64,000 nucleotides of DNA from Aerococcaceae bacterium zg-1292 (GCA_016126655.1 CP065955.1:1347001-1411000), one strand, 5' to 3'; shown: positions 38,504-48,227, counted from the stretch's first letter. The notes: generated from the sequence alone by a model not told the origin. Numbers and translations are program-made.

Positions 38504-39475
38504 TTATTTGTTTTTTTCTTGGGTTCGCACTAAATAAAAATCGTGCTTAATTTCAATCATACGATTAAATTCAATTAAAAAAGTATACAATAATGCTCGC
38601 GCCTCAAATTCGATACGCGATTGTGGTAAAGTGGATTGACGAACATAGCGAAACAACGTCGCAATCCCTTCTAACAATTCGAGTCCTGTATTATGTTCAT
38701 CAAATTGATTCATCGTTTCATATAGCAACGCAGCTAATTGTTGACTTTGTTGAACCGCCAATGGAATATTACGCATAATTTCAACCATATTAACTAAGTT
38801 CGATACTTGATTCTCGCGCATATATAAATATTCGAGTAAATAATCGTCCTTTTGAAAAATTGCATTATCATATTCGCGTAAAGCCATCTGATGGGCTACC
38901 ATTATCGCGTGTTTCACATGGCGAATGTGTTGCTGAATGACAATGACATCATGACTCCCCTTGCTTAAAGTCTCTGCCATTAAACAGAGTATTGTTTTTA
39001 TGTCTTCATCAATCTCTTTTTTTAACTGCATTAATTGATTCGTTTGCGAAGCCATCCATGTATTTAACAATAAGGCACTTGTAGTACCGATAAACATCAG
39101 TAACAAGCCATTCAACATTACCGTGTGGGACACACTATTAGCTGCGATAAAATGGGTCACCAACACCGAACACGGTGCAATCCCTGCTTGAATGCCTAAG
39201 CGATAACTCAATGGAATAAATAGTACCAAAAATACGGTAAACGACACAATCGAGTAACCCATGATTGAAAAAATCATCCAAGCGAGTAGAAATGACAAAA
39301 CAGTTGCGATTAATCGGGATTGGGCAATTTTAATGGTATCGGTGCGTGTATCTAATAAACTTAAAATGGCGATAATTCCTGCTGCATAGCTATTGGATAA
39401 CTTTAGCAACATCGCCAGCACAATCGCAATGAATGTCGCTGACACCATTTTTAATGTTCGCTCAAATAATGTCAT
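38504..39475 (-). CDS. DUF939 / aromatic acid exporter family membrane protein
   Basis: A 323-residue protein. The first about 140 residues hold four to five membrane helices (VSATFIAIVLAMLLKLSNSYAAGIIAILSLLDTRTDT is the family opening), followed by a long soluble helical region (LKKEIDEDIKTILCLMAETL). This matches DUF939-type proteins related to the FUSC/aromatic acid exporter superfamily. Function is unproven. Its start overlaps the end of the PAP2 gene by 14 bases. Confidence 0.75.
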   Translation of the reverse strand: MTLFERTLKMVSATFIAIVLAMLLKLSNSYAAGIIAILSLLDTRTDTIKIAQSRLIATVLSFLLAWMIFSIMGYSIVSFTVFLVLFIPLSYRLGIQAGIAPCSVLVTHFIAANSVSHTVMLNGLLLMFIGTTSALLLNTWMASQTNQLMQLKKEIDEDIKTILCLMAETLSKGSHDVIVIQQHIRHVKHAIMVAHQMALREYDNAIFQKDDYLLEYLYMRENQVSNLVNMVEIMRNIPLAVQQSQQLAALLYETMNQFDEHNTGLELLEGIATLFRYVRQSTLPQSRIEFEARALLYTFLIEFNRMIEIKHDFYLVRTQEKNK

Positions 39476-40013
39476 CGTCGCTACACACTTTCACGCGCGG
39501 CGCAATCCAATAAACCGCCACCCAAGCTAATACGATGCCTACACTCGCTCCAGCCACAATATCACTTGGAAAATGCACGTATAAATACACACGACTAAAA
39601 GCAATTAAAAAAGCCACAACAAAAACTAGCCATTTCCAATGTGCTTTCACTGATTGCGTGAACAAAAAGACACCCAGCACGGCAAAACTAGAGGATGAGT
39701 GACCTGATGGAAAAGAAAAAGAAGTCGGACACTCAATGATCTGGTTTATTTGCGCATGTATTTGACAAGGACGTACACGCTCAATTACATTTTTTAAAAT
39801 ACCATTATTCACAATGAGCATCAATAACAAAGTGATACTAACGGTAATACCTAATTTTCTCGTGCGTTTAAATAATACGAGAAAAACAGCTAATGCAATC
39901 CATACGATACCATAATCACCAATTTTTGTAAAAAAAAGTAGCACGCTTTTTAACAGCGGAAACTGCATCTGCTGCTGTATCCAATCCATCAAAAACAGTT
40001 CATACTTGGTCAT
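39462..40013 (-). CDS. PAP2-family membrane phosphatase
   Basis: A 183-residue membrane protein with the three phosphatase motifs: KNVIERVRPC (K....RxRP), SFSFPSGHSSSSF (PSGH) and SRVYLYVHFPSDIVAGA (SRxxxxxHxxxD). Such enzymes hydrolyse undecaprenyl diphosphate, phosphatidylglycerophosphate or similar lipids; the exact substrate is not evident. It is translationally coupled to the DUF939 gene downstream. Confidence 0.88.
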   Translation of the reverse strand: MTKYELFLMDWIQQQMQFPLLKSVLLFFTKIGDYGIVWIALAVFLVLFKRTRKLGITVSITLLLMLIVNNGILKNVIERVRPCQIHAQINQIIECPTSFSFPSGHSSSSFAVLGVFLFTQSVKAHWKWLVFVVAFLIAFSRVYLYVHFPSDIVAGASVGIVLAWVAVYWIAPRVKVCSDDDII

Positions 40014-40542
40014 AACTTCACTCCTACTCTAGCTCCTTTGAGCTGAAATGTTTCTTTTCATTTTTCTGCTACTCACAAGCTACCGCTTTCGTCCAGTAAT
40101 TAAATTATAAATACACATTATCGCACTGCGTGCGAGACGTTATAGCCAACACACATTATAGCAAGTATTCGCACTAATGTATATTCAAATTCAGATAAAT
40201 GTTCACCTATTCATTACGATATCCGACAATTATACGATTCTTTCAGCCTGACAATTCGAATTTGATTAACAGATTTATCGTTCAGAATCCATTTTTTCAA
40301 ATCGTAACAACGATGCGCTACTTTTATTTTTTCTCAACTGGCTAAATACAATACTTGGATGCTCCCTTGAAACCAAAACATAGGTCCACTTTCAAAAAAA
40401 TATTATCAAAACGAAAAAAATCTCTACAAAATCATTTTTAGTTACGATATAATGAAACTTGGAGAGTGAAGTCAGAACTGGAAACTTCATTCCCCTATCA
40501 CACGGTTAGACTGATTAACCATGAAACCAAAAGGAGAAATCG
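40014..40542. other. Divergent intergenic region between PAP2 and nptA genes
   Basis: No gene seen over 529 bases. A TATAAT at 40448-40453 with a weak TACAAA 17 bases upstream probably starts nptA. On the PAP2 side AGCTCCTTTGAGCTGAAATG resembles the start of the diverged repeat before nfeD, but no clear pairing partner is visible. Confidence 0.5.
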
Positions 40543-42231
40543 ATGGATTTTAACAATATCATTAGTCTATTAGGTGGACTTGCATTATTCTTATACGGGA
40601 TGACGATGATGTCAAACGGTTTAGAAATTGCGGCTGGAAATCGAATGAAATCGATCTTAGAGAAACTAACGACGAATCGCTTTATCGGGATTGGCGTCGG
40701 TGCGTTAATTACCGCCCTTATTCAATCATCTTCAGCAATGACGGTAATGGTCGTCGGCTTCGTCAATGCAGGCCTACTACAACTAGAAAATGCAGTTTGG
40801 CTCATAATGGGAGCCAATGTCGGTACAACAATTACCGGACAATTAATCGCTTTAGATATTTCACGTTTTGCACCTTTACTGGCATTTGTAGGGGTATCGT
40901 TTATCGCATTCTTTAAAAGTCAACGTTTAGATGCATACGGTACAATTCTGGCCGGTCTAGGGATACTCTTTATGGGAATGTCAATGATGTCAGGTGCGAT
41001 GGAACCATTAAGAACAATGCCTGAGTTTGTTAATATTATTACCAAATTCCAAAATCCGTTTATTGGTATCGTTGTCGGGGCTGTATTTACGGCTATCATT
41101 CAAAGTTCCTCTGCGTCAATCGGTATTTTGCAAGCATTAGCTGCTGGTGGTGTAATTACATTGCCTTCTGCAATTTTCGTCTTATTCGGACAAAACATCG
41201 GAACCTGTATTACAGCCATTTTAGCCTCTATTGGTGTTGAAAGAAATGCTAAAAGAACAACCATTATCCATTTAGCATTTAACATCATTGGAACCATTAT
41301 TTTTGTAATTATCGCATTAACGACACCATTTGAACAATTTATGATGTCATTAACGCCAGATAATGTTCCAGCGCAAATCGCTAATACACATACTGTATTC
41401 AACTTAGTCACAACGATTCTTTTACTACCATTTGGACATTATATGGCTAAATTAGCATACTATGTCTTACCAATATTACCAGAAAAAAGCAATGGTATGG
41501 TGTTGAAACATTTGGATTTCAATATCTTCAACAACGATTATCGTCTCGGTTCAAGTGCGATTGCGAATACACAATTATTTAGAGAAATCCAAAATATGTT
41601 GGACGTTGTACAAGAAAATGTTAATAATACATTCGATTTACTTAACGACTTTGATGAAGATAAAATCGATCTAATTGAGCAAAAAGAAAACTATATTGAT
41701 TTCTTAAATAAAGAAATTATTCGTTTTACAACGATGACCTTGTCATTTGAATTACCAGCAAGCGGAACCCAAGCGATTGGTTTATTCTTAAAAGTAGCTT
41801 CCGACCTTGAACGTATTGGTGACCATGCCATGAACATCACTGAGCATGCACGAGTCATTTATAATTCAAAAGATTATTTTTCTAAAGAGGCGTTAGCTGA
41901 AATTAATGAGATGAATCTATATACTGAGCAAATTTTACACTCTTTACAAATTCAAGATTTTGCTGAATTCAAAGGATTATTACCACGTGTTGATGAATTA
42001 GAAAACGCCATTGACGATGCACATGACCGTTACAGTAAAGCGCAAATGTTACGTCTAAAAGAAAAAGCATGTACGATTGAAAACAGTATCCAATATTCTA
42101 AAATCCTTACCGACTTTGAACGTATTGGCGACCACGCATTGAATATCGCAGAAAACTTTGACGAAATTCAATCAACCGTACAAGACTTACGTATGTTGCA
42201 TGAAATGAATCAACTACAACCCGCTCAGTAA
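40543..42231 (+). CDS. Na+/phosphate cotransporter with PhoU-like C-terminus
   Basis: A 562-residue NptA/YjbB-type protein. Two inverted membrane repeats carry ALIQSSSAMTVMVVGFV and AIIQSSSASIGILQAL (the QSSS motifs), with IMGANVGTTITGQLI and LFGQNIGTCITAIL. Residues about 340-550 are PhoU-like helices with two DLERIGDHAMNI / DFERIGDHALNI motifs. It imports phosphate (or in some bacteria exports it). AAAAGGAGAAATCG precedes the ATG. Monocistronic. Confidence 0.92.
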   Translation: MDFNNIISLLGGLALFLYGMTMMSNGLEIAAGNRMKSILEKLTTNRFIGIGVGALITALIQSSSAMTVMVVGFVNAGLLQLENAVWLIMGANVGTTITGQLIALDISRFAPLLAFVGVSFIAFFKSQRLDAYGTILAGLGILFMGMSMMSGAMEPLRTMPEFVNIITKFQNPFIGIVVGAVFTAIIQSSSASIGILQALAAGGVITLPSAIFVLFGQNIGTCITAILASIGVERNAKRTTIIHLAFNIIGTIIFVIIALTTPFEQFMMSLTPDNVPAQIANTHTVFNLVTTILLLPFGHYMAKLAYYVLPILPEKSNGMVLKHLDFNIFNNDYRLGSSAIANTQLFREIQNMLDVVQENVNNTFDLLNDFDEDKIDLIEQKENYIDFLNKEIIRFTTMTLSFELPASGTQAIGLFLKVASDLERIGDHAMNITEHARVIYNSKDYFSKEALAEINEMNLYTEQILHSLQIQDFAEFKGLLPRVDELENAIDDAHDRYSKAQMLRLKEKACTIENSIQYSKILTDFERIGDHALNIAENFDEIQSTVQDLRMLHEMNQLQPAQ

Positions 42232-42263
42232 TTAATCAAACCCGAGCGTAAAAAATGCAAAAG

Positions 42264-42296
42264 AAAGCTGAGTAAACAATCTGTTTGCTCAGCTTT
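42264..42296 (+). terminator. Terminator after the Na/Pi cotransporter gene
   Basis: AAAGCTGAGTAAACA pairs with TGTTTGCTCAGCTTT (one G-T), followed by TGTTATTTTT. Confidence 0.85.
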
Positions 42297-42318
42297 TGTT
42301 ATTTTTATGACTTTAGTC

Positions 42319-42381
42319 TGTCAGGCACCGAAAGGTGAGTGACAAATCATGCCCCCGTCTAACGGGTGATCATGATTTGTC
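42319..42381. repeat. Two overlapping hairpins in a convergent spacer
   Basis: GACAAATCATG (42341-42351) and CATGATTTGTC (42371-42381) form a perfect 11-bp stem capped by CCCCGT/ACGGG. Immediately upstream TGTC (42319-42322), ACC/GGT and GACA (42341-42344) form a smaller hairpin using the same GACA. The two therefore exclude each other. No T-run follows. The purpose is unknown. Confidence 0.55.
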
Positions 42382-42465
42382 AATTATAAACATCAATCAC
42401 ACAAACATTGACGCCCAGTACTAAATAAAACACTTCAACTCACTTTAAACTATCTAAAACAAGTC

Positions 42466-42984
42466 CTACTTTATTGCTGACTGTTTTCTAACGGCTACTA
42501 TACGTCGAGCTTTCGGCGATGATAAAATTTCACTTGCTATGATGGCTTCTCGTATATTGTTTGCATTCAATGAAAATGCGCTGCGATATACTGATTTCAC
42601 ATCAATTGACTGAACTTCAATAACATCATCTAAGTCCGAGTCAAATTCAGAATCACTAAATTCCAACGTATTATAATACTCCAACGATGCAGCTTCCTGC
42701 GCATCATAATAATCATCCGAAACATCCATTGATTCAGGTTGTGACATCGTATATGTTGTGGTCATCGACGATTCTTCCCTAGAGGATAATTCTGATTCAT
42801 CTAAACTATCTACGTTAAAAGTTTGTGCCAGTCGACCTAATACCATACCACGCTTACCAACAACTTCCACATTAACAGTCGCTTCATCTTCAGGTAAATC
42901 CGTTTTGTCATTATTTTTACGTATCTCTTCGAATATACTCGAAATAACCCACACAATAAAAATAATTATCGAAATATTGCCCAT
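42466..42984 (-). CDS. Hypothetical membrane-anchored protein downstream of floA
   Basis: About 172 residues. One N-terminal helix (MGNISIIIFIVWVISSIFEE) is followed by a soluble, acidic, Ser-rich tail ending SAFSLNANNIREAIIASEILSSPKARRIVAVRKQSA, probably the conserved part. I do not recognise a named family; position suggests a partner of the flotillin FloA, like the small YqfB-type genes after yqfA in Bacillus. AAGGTG precedes ATG 42984. Confidence 0.55.
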   Translation of the reverse strand: MGNISIIIFIVWVISSIFEEIRKNNDKTDLPEDEATVNVEVVGKRGMVLGRLAQTFNVDSLDESELSSREESSMTTTYTMSQPESMDVSDDYYDAQEAASLEYYNTLEFSDSEFDSDLDDVIEVQSIDVKSVYRSAFSLNANNIREAIIASEILSSPKARRIVAVRKQSAIK

Positions 42985-43022
42985 CAATTGTCACCTTCTT
43001 CCTTCATTGAACATCAATGACT

Positions 43023-44006
43023 TTATTCTGCAGGTATTGAATCCGTTGGAGTGGCAATTGATTCACGCATCGCTGTATCGGATTGAATATTTTGCAATTG
43101 ATAATAATCCATCACACCTAAATTACCTTTTCTAAAGGCATCCGCAATTGCTAAAGGCACTTCAGATTCCGCTTCAACAACTTTAGCTCGCATGCGTTGT
43201 ACTTCAGCTAACATTTCTTGTTCTTGAGCAACCGCAAATGCACGGCGCTCTTCTGCTTTAGCTTGAGCAATTTTTTTATCGGCTACGGCTTGGTCAGCTT
43301 GTAATTTCGCACCGATGTTACGGCCCACATCAACATCCGCTATATCAATCGATAGAATTTCAAAAGCGGTACCAGAATCTAGACCTTTTCGTAAAATTGT
43401 TTGTGAGATTGAATCTGGATTTTCTAAGACGACAGAATGTTTTGGTGCACTACCAACTGTCGTAACAATCCCTTCACCTACACGGGCAATAATCGTTTCT
43501 TCCCCTGCACCACCGACTAAACGTTCAATATTGGCGCGCACAGTTACTTTAGCTTTAGCTTTTACTTCAATCCCGTCCATTGCTACACCAGCAATAACAG
43601 GTGTCTCAATCACTTTAGGGTTAACAGACACTTGAACTGCTTCAAAGACATTACGTCCTGCTAAATCAATAGCTGCCGCTTGTTCAAATTCCAAATCAAT
43701 ATTCGCACGTTGCGCAGCAATAAGCGCATCAACAACTAGGTTAACATTGCCCCCCGCTAAATAATGTGCTTCTAATTGATTCGTCTCTAACTGTAACCCA
43801 GCTTTAGTTGCTTTAATCAATGGATTAACAATCGCCGCTGGTATTACACGACGTAATCGCATACCAACCAAATCGCCAATCCCAACTTTAACGCCAGAGA
43901 AATAGGAAGTAATCCATAAGCCTACTGGTACAAAACGGAAAAATAATCCGATTAAAAACAATACCAGTACTGCAATAATAGCAATAGATATATATGATTG
44001 ATTCAT
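43023..44006 (-). CDS. floA: Flotillin-like protein FloA
   Basis: Membrane scaffold of lipid microdomains. From ATG 44006 it has one N-terminal hairpin-like hydrophobic stretch, then [34 protein letters not shown], the SPFH domain, and a coiled-coil tail rich in Ala/Glu ([18 protein letters not shown]). Length about 327 residues is right for FloA/YqfA. It follows nfeD by one base, the conserved nfeD-floA pairing. Confidence 0.92.
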   Translation of the reverse strand: MNQSYISIAIIAVLVLFLIGLFFRFVPVGLWITSYFSGVKVGIGDLVGMRLRRVIPAAIVNPLIKATKAGLQLETNQLEAHYLAGGNVNLVVDALIAAQRANIDLEFEQAAAIDLAGRNVFEAVQVSVNPKVIETPVIAGVAMDGIEVKAKAKVTVRANIERLVGGAGEETIIARVGEGIVTTVGSAPKHSVVLENPDSISQTILRKGLDSGTAFEILSIDIADVDVGRNIGAKLQADQAVADKKIAQAKAEERRAFAVAQEQEMLAEVQRMRAKVVEAESEVPLAIADAFRKGNLGVMDYYQLQNIQSDTAMRESIATPTDSIPAE

Positions 44007-44007
44007 T

Positions 44008-44625
44008 TTATTCACCTACTCTTTCAAAATATTTAACATAAATCTTAGATCCGACAACTTTATTTACGACCACTGGCGTACCACGTTTCAACATTCCTAA
44101 CTGACTCATCGCTTCGACAACTTCTTGTGAATCATTGAGACGAATTTTTCCAACAGGTCTTAAATCTTCGATAACTTCACCGATTTGACCTAATAATGCT
44201 TGATGTTCTTTAGCTGGAACATAACCCGCTTGTCGATTTAACGATGTCGTTAGGACAAACCGTGGACTTAATGATAATTCATAACCCAGTTTAAATCCAA
44301 TAAATATTACAAGTAGTACCGCTAATACACAATAGATAATTGTCGTCAACAGCGCGGTTACATCACCCAATAATAAATATAATGCAATTACTGTCGTCAT
44401 AAAACCAATTATCCCGACAATCCCAAAATCTGGTATGTATAATTCTACCACTAGTAAGACTATCCCAATCATAAAGATGAGAAATGTAAGGGATGGTAAC
44501 GTGAATACGTTAAAATAAATCGCAAAAAGTACTGTCGCAATAATCGCATTAATCCACTTATACCGGATTACTGAAAACAGTGCAATTGTTAATACTACAA
44601 CACCACTAAGCAACCATAAAATCAT
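44008..44625 (-). CDS. NfeD-family membrane protein
   Basis: About 205 residues with four or five helices ([26 protein letters not shown]) and a C-terminal OB-like NfeD domain ([55 protein letters not shown]). This is the short form lacking the ClpP-like protease domain. It partners with the flotillin encoded immediately downstream. ATG 44625 follows AGGAGG by six bases; two upstream Mets are inside or before the ribosome site. Confidence 0.88.
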   Translation of the reverse strand: MILWLLSGVVVLTIALFSVIRYKWINAIIATVLFAIYFNVFTLPSLTFLIFMIGIVLLVVELYIPDFGIVGIIGFMTTVIALYLLLGDVTALLTTIIYCVLAVLLVIFIGFKLGYELSLSPRFVLTTSLNRQAGYVPAKEHQALLGQIGEVIEDLRPVGKIRLNDSQEVVEAMSQLGMLKRGTPVVVNKVVGSKIYVKYFERVGE

Positions 44626-44640
44626 AATCATCCTCCTTTC

Positions 44641-44870
44641 CAGCTCCAATGCGCTGAAATGACTTCCACTTCGCTTAATTCTTGACGCGCTACTCGCTTC
44701 TATGACTTCTGTTACAGTGGTTCATTTCAGAACGCATTTTGTCGCGCTATTTTTTTCGGCTCACTGGGGTTAATCTGACGTTTACTTCAAAAGTCACCTT
44801 TGTACAGCACGTATAATCCGCTCTCTTCTTTCTATGGTTGAAGTCAGAGTACCCCCTGCTCAGACTAAGT
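44641..44870 (-). repeat. Two diverged leader hairpin repeats upstream of nfeD
   Basis: Unit 1 (about 44641-44745) has outer arms CTGAAATGA / TCATTTCAG and inner CCACT / AGTGG. Unit 2 (about 44757-44870) has GGGGT / ACCCC and CTGAC / GTCAG. Neither outer stem matches those of other clusters, yet each pairs. Unit 1 abuts the nfeD ribosome site. The repeats occupy nearly the whole space to the upstream gene. Confidence 0.75.
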
Positions 44871-44891
44871 CTAAACATTCACTTACCTATT

Positions 44892-46586
44892 CTATTTCCA
44901 GTCAATTTTTTTGATTTCACCTTTTTCATTGACACCCAAATCAACCGATTGCCCAGCTTCTAAAAATGGTAATTTTTCATTCAACTGAATTGGTGCTTGA
45001 TAAACTTTTCCGTCCATCATAAAGTAATAAACGGTATTGCCATCTTTTACAACCGCTTGAATTTGAGTAATTGTCCCTTTGACATCCGTTAAAATGTCTT
45101 CCGTTTCTAAATTATCAATATTGACTGGATTTTCACTCGCATAACTGAGCAATAACTTTTCAACACTATTTTCTACATACACGCGTTGATAATTTTGTAC
45201 GTCAACTAAGGCATACGCTTTAATCAAACCGGATGAATCTTTAAGCGATAAAATATACATCGGACGGCCACTCAAGTTAATTAAGAGTGGAAAGGTTGCT
45301 TTATAGCCCTTTTCCTGCACACTTCCTTCAGCTGAACTCATTGCTGAAAACTCCTCAGCTGCCGTCAGAGGATACATTTTTGCTTCTTTCGTACGCATAT
45401 TGATGAGCACAAAACCAATATTGGACTCATCAGATACAATCGACGTTATCCCAGTATAAATATATAAATCATCGTTCATCGGCAAGTAGGTATAACCATC
45501 TGTAGGCTGTGTCACGCCCTCATTAGAAAAAACAGTATTCCAAAATCCATTTTTGTACTTACCATTCATTTTTAATTGATGCAACAATAGCTCAGAACTG
45601 TAGACACGGTCAACCCAAGTTGGTATTTCATTCACATTATATCGCTTCGTCTCACCGGTCATCGCATTCACAGTAATCAATCCACTCACTTCTGGCTCAA
45701 ATAAGAAGAAATTACGTCGATAGGTTGTCGCAATATAATACGGGATGCCATCATCATCAATTTCAAAGTTGGGTTTACCAAATAATGTAAACGGATAATT
45801 AAAACGCAAATGACGACTAATATAACGGCCAAATTTATCAGCGTAACTGTAACGAATCGGTGAACTTGGTGTTTCAACCGTCACTTCACCGCTTACATTA
45901 TCAACTTTTAAATAATGCGGAATCCCCTCACTAAAGTTGTTTAACCATTTGAAAAAACCTGCATACTGTAATGGAGTCACGCGATACGGTTTGTTTTTTA
46001 TGTTAATTTGCACGTACTCATCACTTGGTACAAATTGTGATACAAGATCCGTTAAGGCACCTAATCGACGATTCCCTAATCGCATGGCAGTATCTAAGTC
46101 AACCAAAGGTATCTGATTGACATCAATTTCAGGGAAATCTTTCTTAAAATCAGCTTTTTCTACCGATAACATTTCGCTATATGGTTTCGCCATAAAAAAT
46201 GGTGAGAAAATTACGCGACTCGCACCCCAAATAAGGGCAACTAATGGGATAATTCCAAGTAATAATTTATATTTACCACCGACTTTTTTGAATGAAAAGG
46301 AATTGGAACTACTACCGGATGACAACCAATTGCTCCCATCTTTAATCCCTTCAATAATCGCAATTCCAAGTAAAATAAAAGTAAAAAATACCCAAAAATC
46401 AATTGATGCATAATGAATAGCTGGTAGCGTCACATAATAATATATAGCTGCCGCAATGAGCAGCGCAATATATAAGTAATTCGCATTAGCTTTCCAACTG
46501 TTAAATTTTTTCAGCCGAACATTACGAATTTTTTCAGCTGTCTCCTTCATCCGTTCGGTACGGGTAGAATGTGTAACATCTTTCAT
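44892..46586 (-). CDS. Large membrane protein of unknown function
   Basis: About 564 residues from ATG 46586 (GGAGGAGAGAGACG upstream). Three hydrophobic segments lie at about 30-55, 60-80 and 105-130, separated by a Ser/Asn-rich loop (SNWLSSGSSSNSFSF). After them comes a large, mostly beta extracytoplasmic region with SEMLSVEKADFKKDFPEIDVNQIPLVDLDTAMRLG and repeated V.A.TGE / MTGETKRYNV sequences. I have seen similar proteins annotated only as hypothetical or CvpA-like in Lactobacillales and cannot give a function. Confidence 0.6.
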   Translation of the reverse strand: MKDVTHSTRTERMKETAEKIRNVRLKKFNSWKANANYLYIALLIAAAIYYYVTLPAIHYASIDFWVFFTFILLGIAIIEGIKDGSNWLSSGSSSNSFSFKKVGGKYKLLLGIIPLVALIWGASRVIFSPFFMAKPYSEMLSVEKADFKKDFPEIDVNQIPLVDLDTAMRLGNRRLGALTDLVSQFVPSDEYVQINIKNKPYRVTPLQYAGFFKWLNNFSEGIPHYLKVDNVSGEVTVETPSSPIRYSYADKFGRYISRHLRFNYPFTLFGKPNFEIDDDGIPYYIATTYRRNFFLFEPEVSGLITVNAMTGETKRYNVNEIPTWVDRVYSSELLLHQLKMNGKYKNGFWNTVFSNEGVTQPTDGYTYLPMNDDLYIYTGITSIVSDESNIGFVLINMRTKEAKMYPLTAAEEFSAMSSAEGSVQEKGYKATFPLLINLSGRPMYILSLKDSSGLIKAYALVDVQNYQRVYVENSVEKLLLSYASENPVNIDNLETEDILTDVKGTITQIQAVVKDGNTVYYFMMDGKVYQAPIQLNEKLPFLEAGQSVDLGVNEKGEIKKIDWK

Positions 46587-46823
46587 CGTCTCTCTCCTCC
46601 ATTGTATTAAAGTTAGTTGACACACTGATTTATCTACTAATAAAGTAAACCGCTCACTCACTGCCTAAACCACTGTTTTATCTCAACCTTGTTAATTCTA
46701 TTATACTACACTTTCAAATCGTTTTCATTAAATTTTATCCATCCAAAGCCTGATTTTTGTTAAAAATTCATCAAGATTTACTAACCATGCGACGAGTAAA
46801 TCGCAAATAATGTGTGAGAAATG

Positions 46824-46852
46824 ATATATTACAATGTAATATATGCTATGAT
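46824..46852. promoter_or_regulatory. Palindrome with overlapping promoter-like elements
   Basis: ATATATTACA-A-TGTAATATAT (46824-46844) is a perfect 21-bp palindrome. On the plus strand it is followed by an extended -10 box, TGCTATGAT (TATGAT 46847-46852), with no coding gene downstream on that strand. On the minus strand TTGTAA / CATTAT at 17-base spacing could start the membrane-protein gene. A regulator site is likely. Nothing else is seen in 46587-46902. Confidence 0.5.
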
Positions 46853-46902
46853 TTTTTGAGAGGGGATATCAATCAACTAAATCGTTGTAAATAAGCCTTT
46901 CA

Positions 46903-46934
46903 TAACAAAAAAAGCACCTACAAAGAGGTGCTTT
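46903..46934 (-). terminator. Terminator after trxA
   Basis: AAAGCACCT (46911-46919) pairs with AGGTGCTTT (46926-46934); on the minus strand a T7 tract follows. Confidence 0.85.
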
Positions 46935-46941
46935 GATACGA

Positions 46942-47253
46942 TTACATATAACGAGCTAACACTGCATTTAAACGGTTTTTATCATGGAAGCCAACTAATT
47001 TTTCAACCACTTCGCCGTCTTTTTTAACTAATAAAGTTGGAATTGACATAATGCCAAATTGTTGAGCAACTTTTTGTTCTTCATCCACATTCATTTTATA
47101 AAAATCAACTTGACCATCTAATTCTTCACTTAATTCATCGATAACTGGTGCTTGCATACGGCAAGGTCCACACCATGGTGCCCAAAAATCAACAACTGTT
47201 AATCCTTGTGAAGTTTCTTGTTCAAATTGTGCATCTGTTAATACTTTTGTCAT
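46942..47253 (-). CDS. trxA: Thioredoxin
   Basis: Small cytosolic disulfide reductase, 103 residues. Active site WCGPC at residues 27-31 (FWAPWCGPCRMQAP), the cis-proline loop GIMSIPTLLVKKDGE and the buried D22 are all present. A ribosome site (GAAAGGATG) lies before the ATG. It is followed directly by its own terminator. Confidence 0.97.
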   Translation of the reverse strand: MTKVLTDAQFEQETSQGLTVVDFWAPWCGPCRMQAPVIDELSEELDGQVDFYKMNVDEEQKVAQQFGIMSIPTLLVKKDGEVVEKLVGFHDKNRLNAVLARYM

Positions 47254-47347
47254 GTTGTATCATCCTTTCAAATTAGATTACATAGTAATCGTAACACATG
47301 CCATCTATTCGCGCGAATATTTTGCTCACACGTTACAGGTCAGTGGA

Positions 47348-47767
47348 TTACTCCTCTTGATGCCATTGACTCAACTGTAATCTCGTAAAATTTTCTGCAT
47401 TATCCTGACATAATTTTCCCTCGAATGGTACTTCGTACGCTAATTTTTTACCTAAATGGGTAAATTCAATGACTGCATTATGACTTTTTTGGCGCACATT
47501 GAACGCATTAATTTCATGCCATGGCATCAATAAAAAATTTCCTGCTTGTGTATGGCTGATTTCTTTTTCGTGGATGCCTTTTGTATCAAAGTATAATATA
47601 AAGGAACGACTAGAATCCCAAGTATAAAACACATTGCTAATGAGTAATTTGATAAGACTAGATTTTGCATCATTGTGCTTAAAAGTAATTAAAAAGTTAT
47701 CTGTATTACCAAAAATTGCTTCAACTTTCTGTTGAATCTCTTCGGATTGATTAAACATCATCCCCAT
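47348..47767 (-). CDS. Hypothetical protein, possible PH-like domain
   Basis: A 139-residue soluble protein with alternating beta strands (DNFLITFKHN, SFILYFDTKGIHEKEI, GNFLLMPWHEINAFNVRQK, NAVIEFTHLGKKLAYEVPF). The MPWHEINAF turn is like bacterial PH-type or YokE-like domains, but I cannot name the family. GGAGGGGGAGACAAC precedes the ATG. Upstream on the same strand lie a very short ORF and an HTH gene that may be co-transcribed. Confidence 0.5.
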   Translation of the reverse strand: MGMMFNQSEEIQQKVEAIFGNTDNFLITFKHNDAKSSLIKLLISNVFYTWDSSRSFILYFDTKGIHEKEISHTQAGNFLLMPWHEINAFNVRQKSHNAVIEFTHLGKKLAYEVPFEGKLCQDNAENFTRLQLSQWHQEE

Positions 47768-47795
47768 GTTGTCTCCCCCTCCAATTTATATCTAC

Positions 47796-47930
47796 TTAAT
47801 TATCCATTTCAATAATCTCTTGAATCGTTTCCGTCTTCCTCTTCCTTTGTTCCGATTCTTTCAGTCGAAATGCCATCACTGACATAATAATTTTTTGATA
47901 GTCCAATAAAATCCACTGCTCCTTTAGCAT
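47796..47930 (-). CDS. Possible small ORF between the HTH gene and the PH-like gene
   Basis: A 44-codon frame, ATG at 47930, reads MLKEQWILLDYQKIIMSVMA, then a basic and acidic helix ESEQRKRKTETIQEIIEMDN. There is no clear ribosome site before the ATG; it begins eight bases after the HTH gene stop, so coupling is possible. It ends 28 bases before the next gene. It may simply be spacer. Confidence 0.3.
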   Translation of the reverse strand: MLKEQWILLDYQKIIMSVMAFRLKESEQRKRKTETIQEIIEMDN

Positions 47931-47937
47931 AGTTAAA

Positions 47938-48141
47938 CTATTTGAAAATAAACACATCAGTAATATTTTTATCGAGTACTTTACATATTTTATATGCTGT
48001 TTCTAGGGTAGGACTAATCGTCTTATTTTCATAAGCCATAATTGAACGCCGCTTCAAACCGACAGCTTTAGCTAATTTATGTTGCGACAAACCTTTTTCT
48101 TTGCGATATTCTGCAATCCGGTTATCAATTTCTACCTCCAT
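47938..48141 (-). CDS. Xre/Cro-type HTH regulator
   Basis: A 67-residue single-domain regulator. IAEYRKEKGLSQHKLAKAVGLKRRSIMAYENKTISPTLETAYKICKVLDKNITDVF is a full lambda-repressor-like helix-turn-helix, as in YgzD-type small regulators. Targets unknown; downstream genes on the same strand are candidates. Confidence 0.85.
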   Translation of the reverse strand: MEVEIDNRIAEYRKEKGLSQHKLAKAVGLKRRSIMAYENKTISPTLETAYKICKVLDKNITDVFIFK

Positions 48142-48227
48142 CGCCTCACATCCAAACTATTATTGTTACATTTATAGTACCATAAATGATAAAGTTAATC
48201 CAATACTTATTCGATTTTTTTACATTT

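Noticed and set aside
42241-42465. Fluoride or other small riboswitch in the spacer after the Na/Pi gene
   Set aside because: The hairpins lie between two convergent gene ends, not in a leader, and do not match known consensus sequences.
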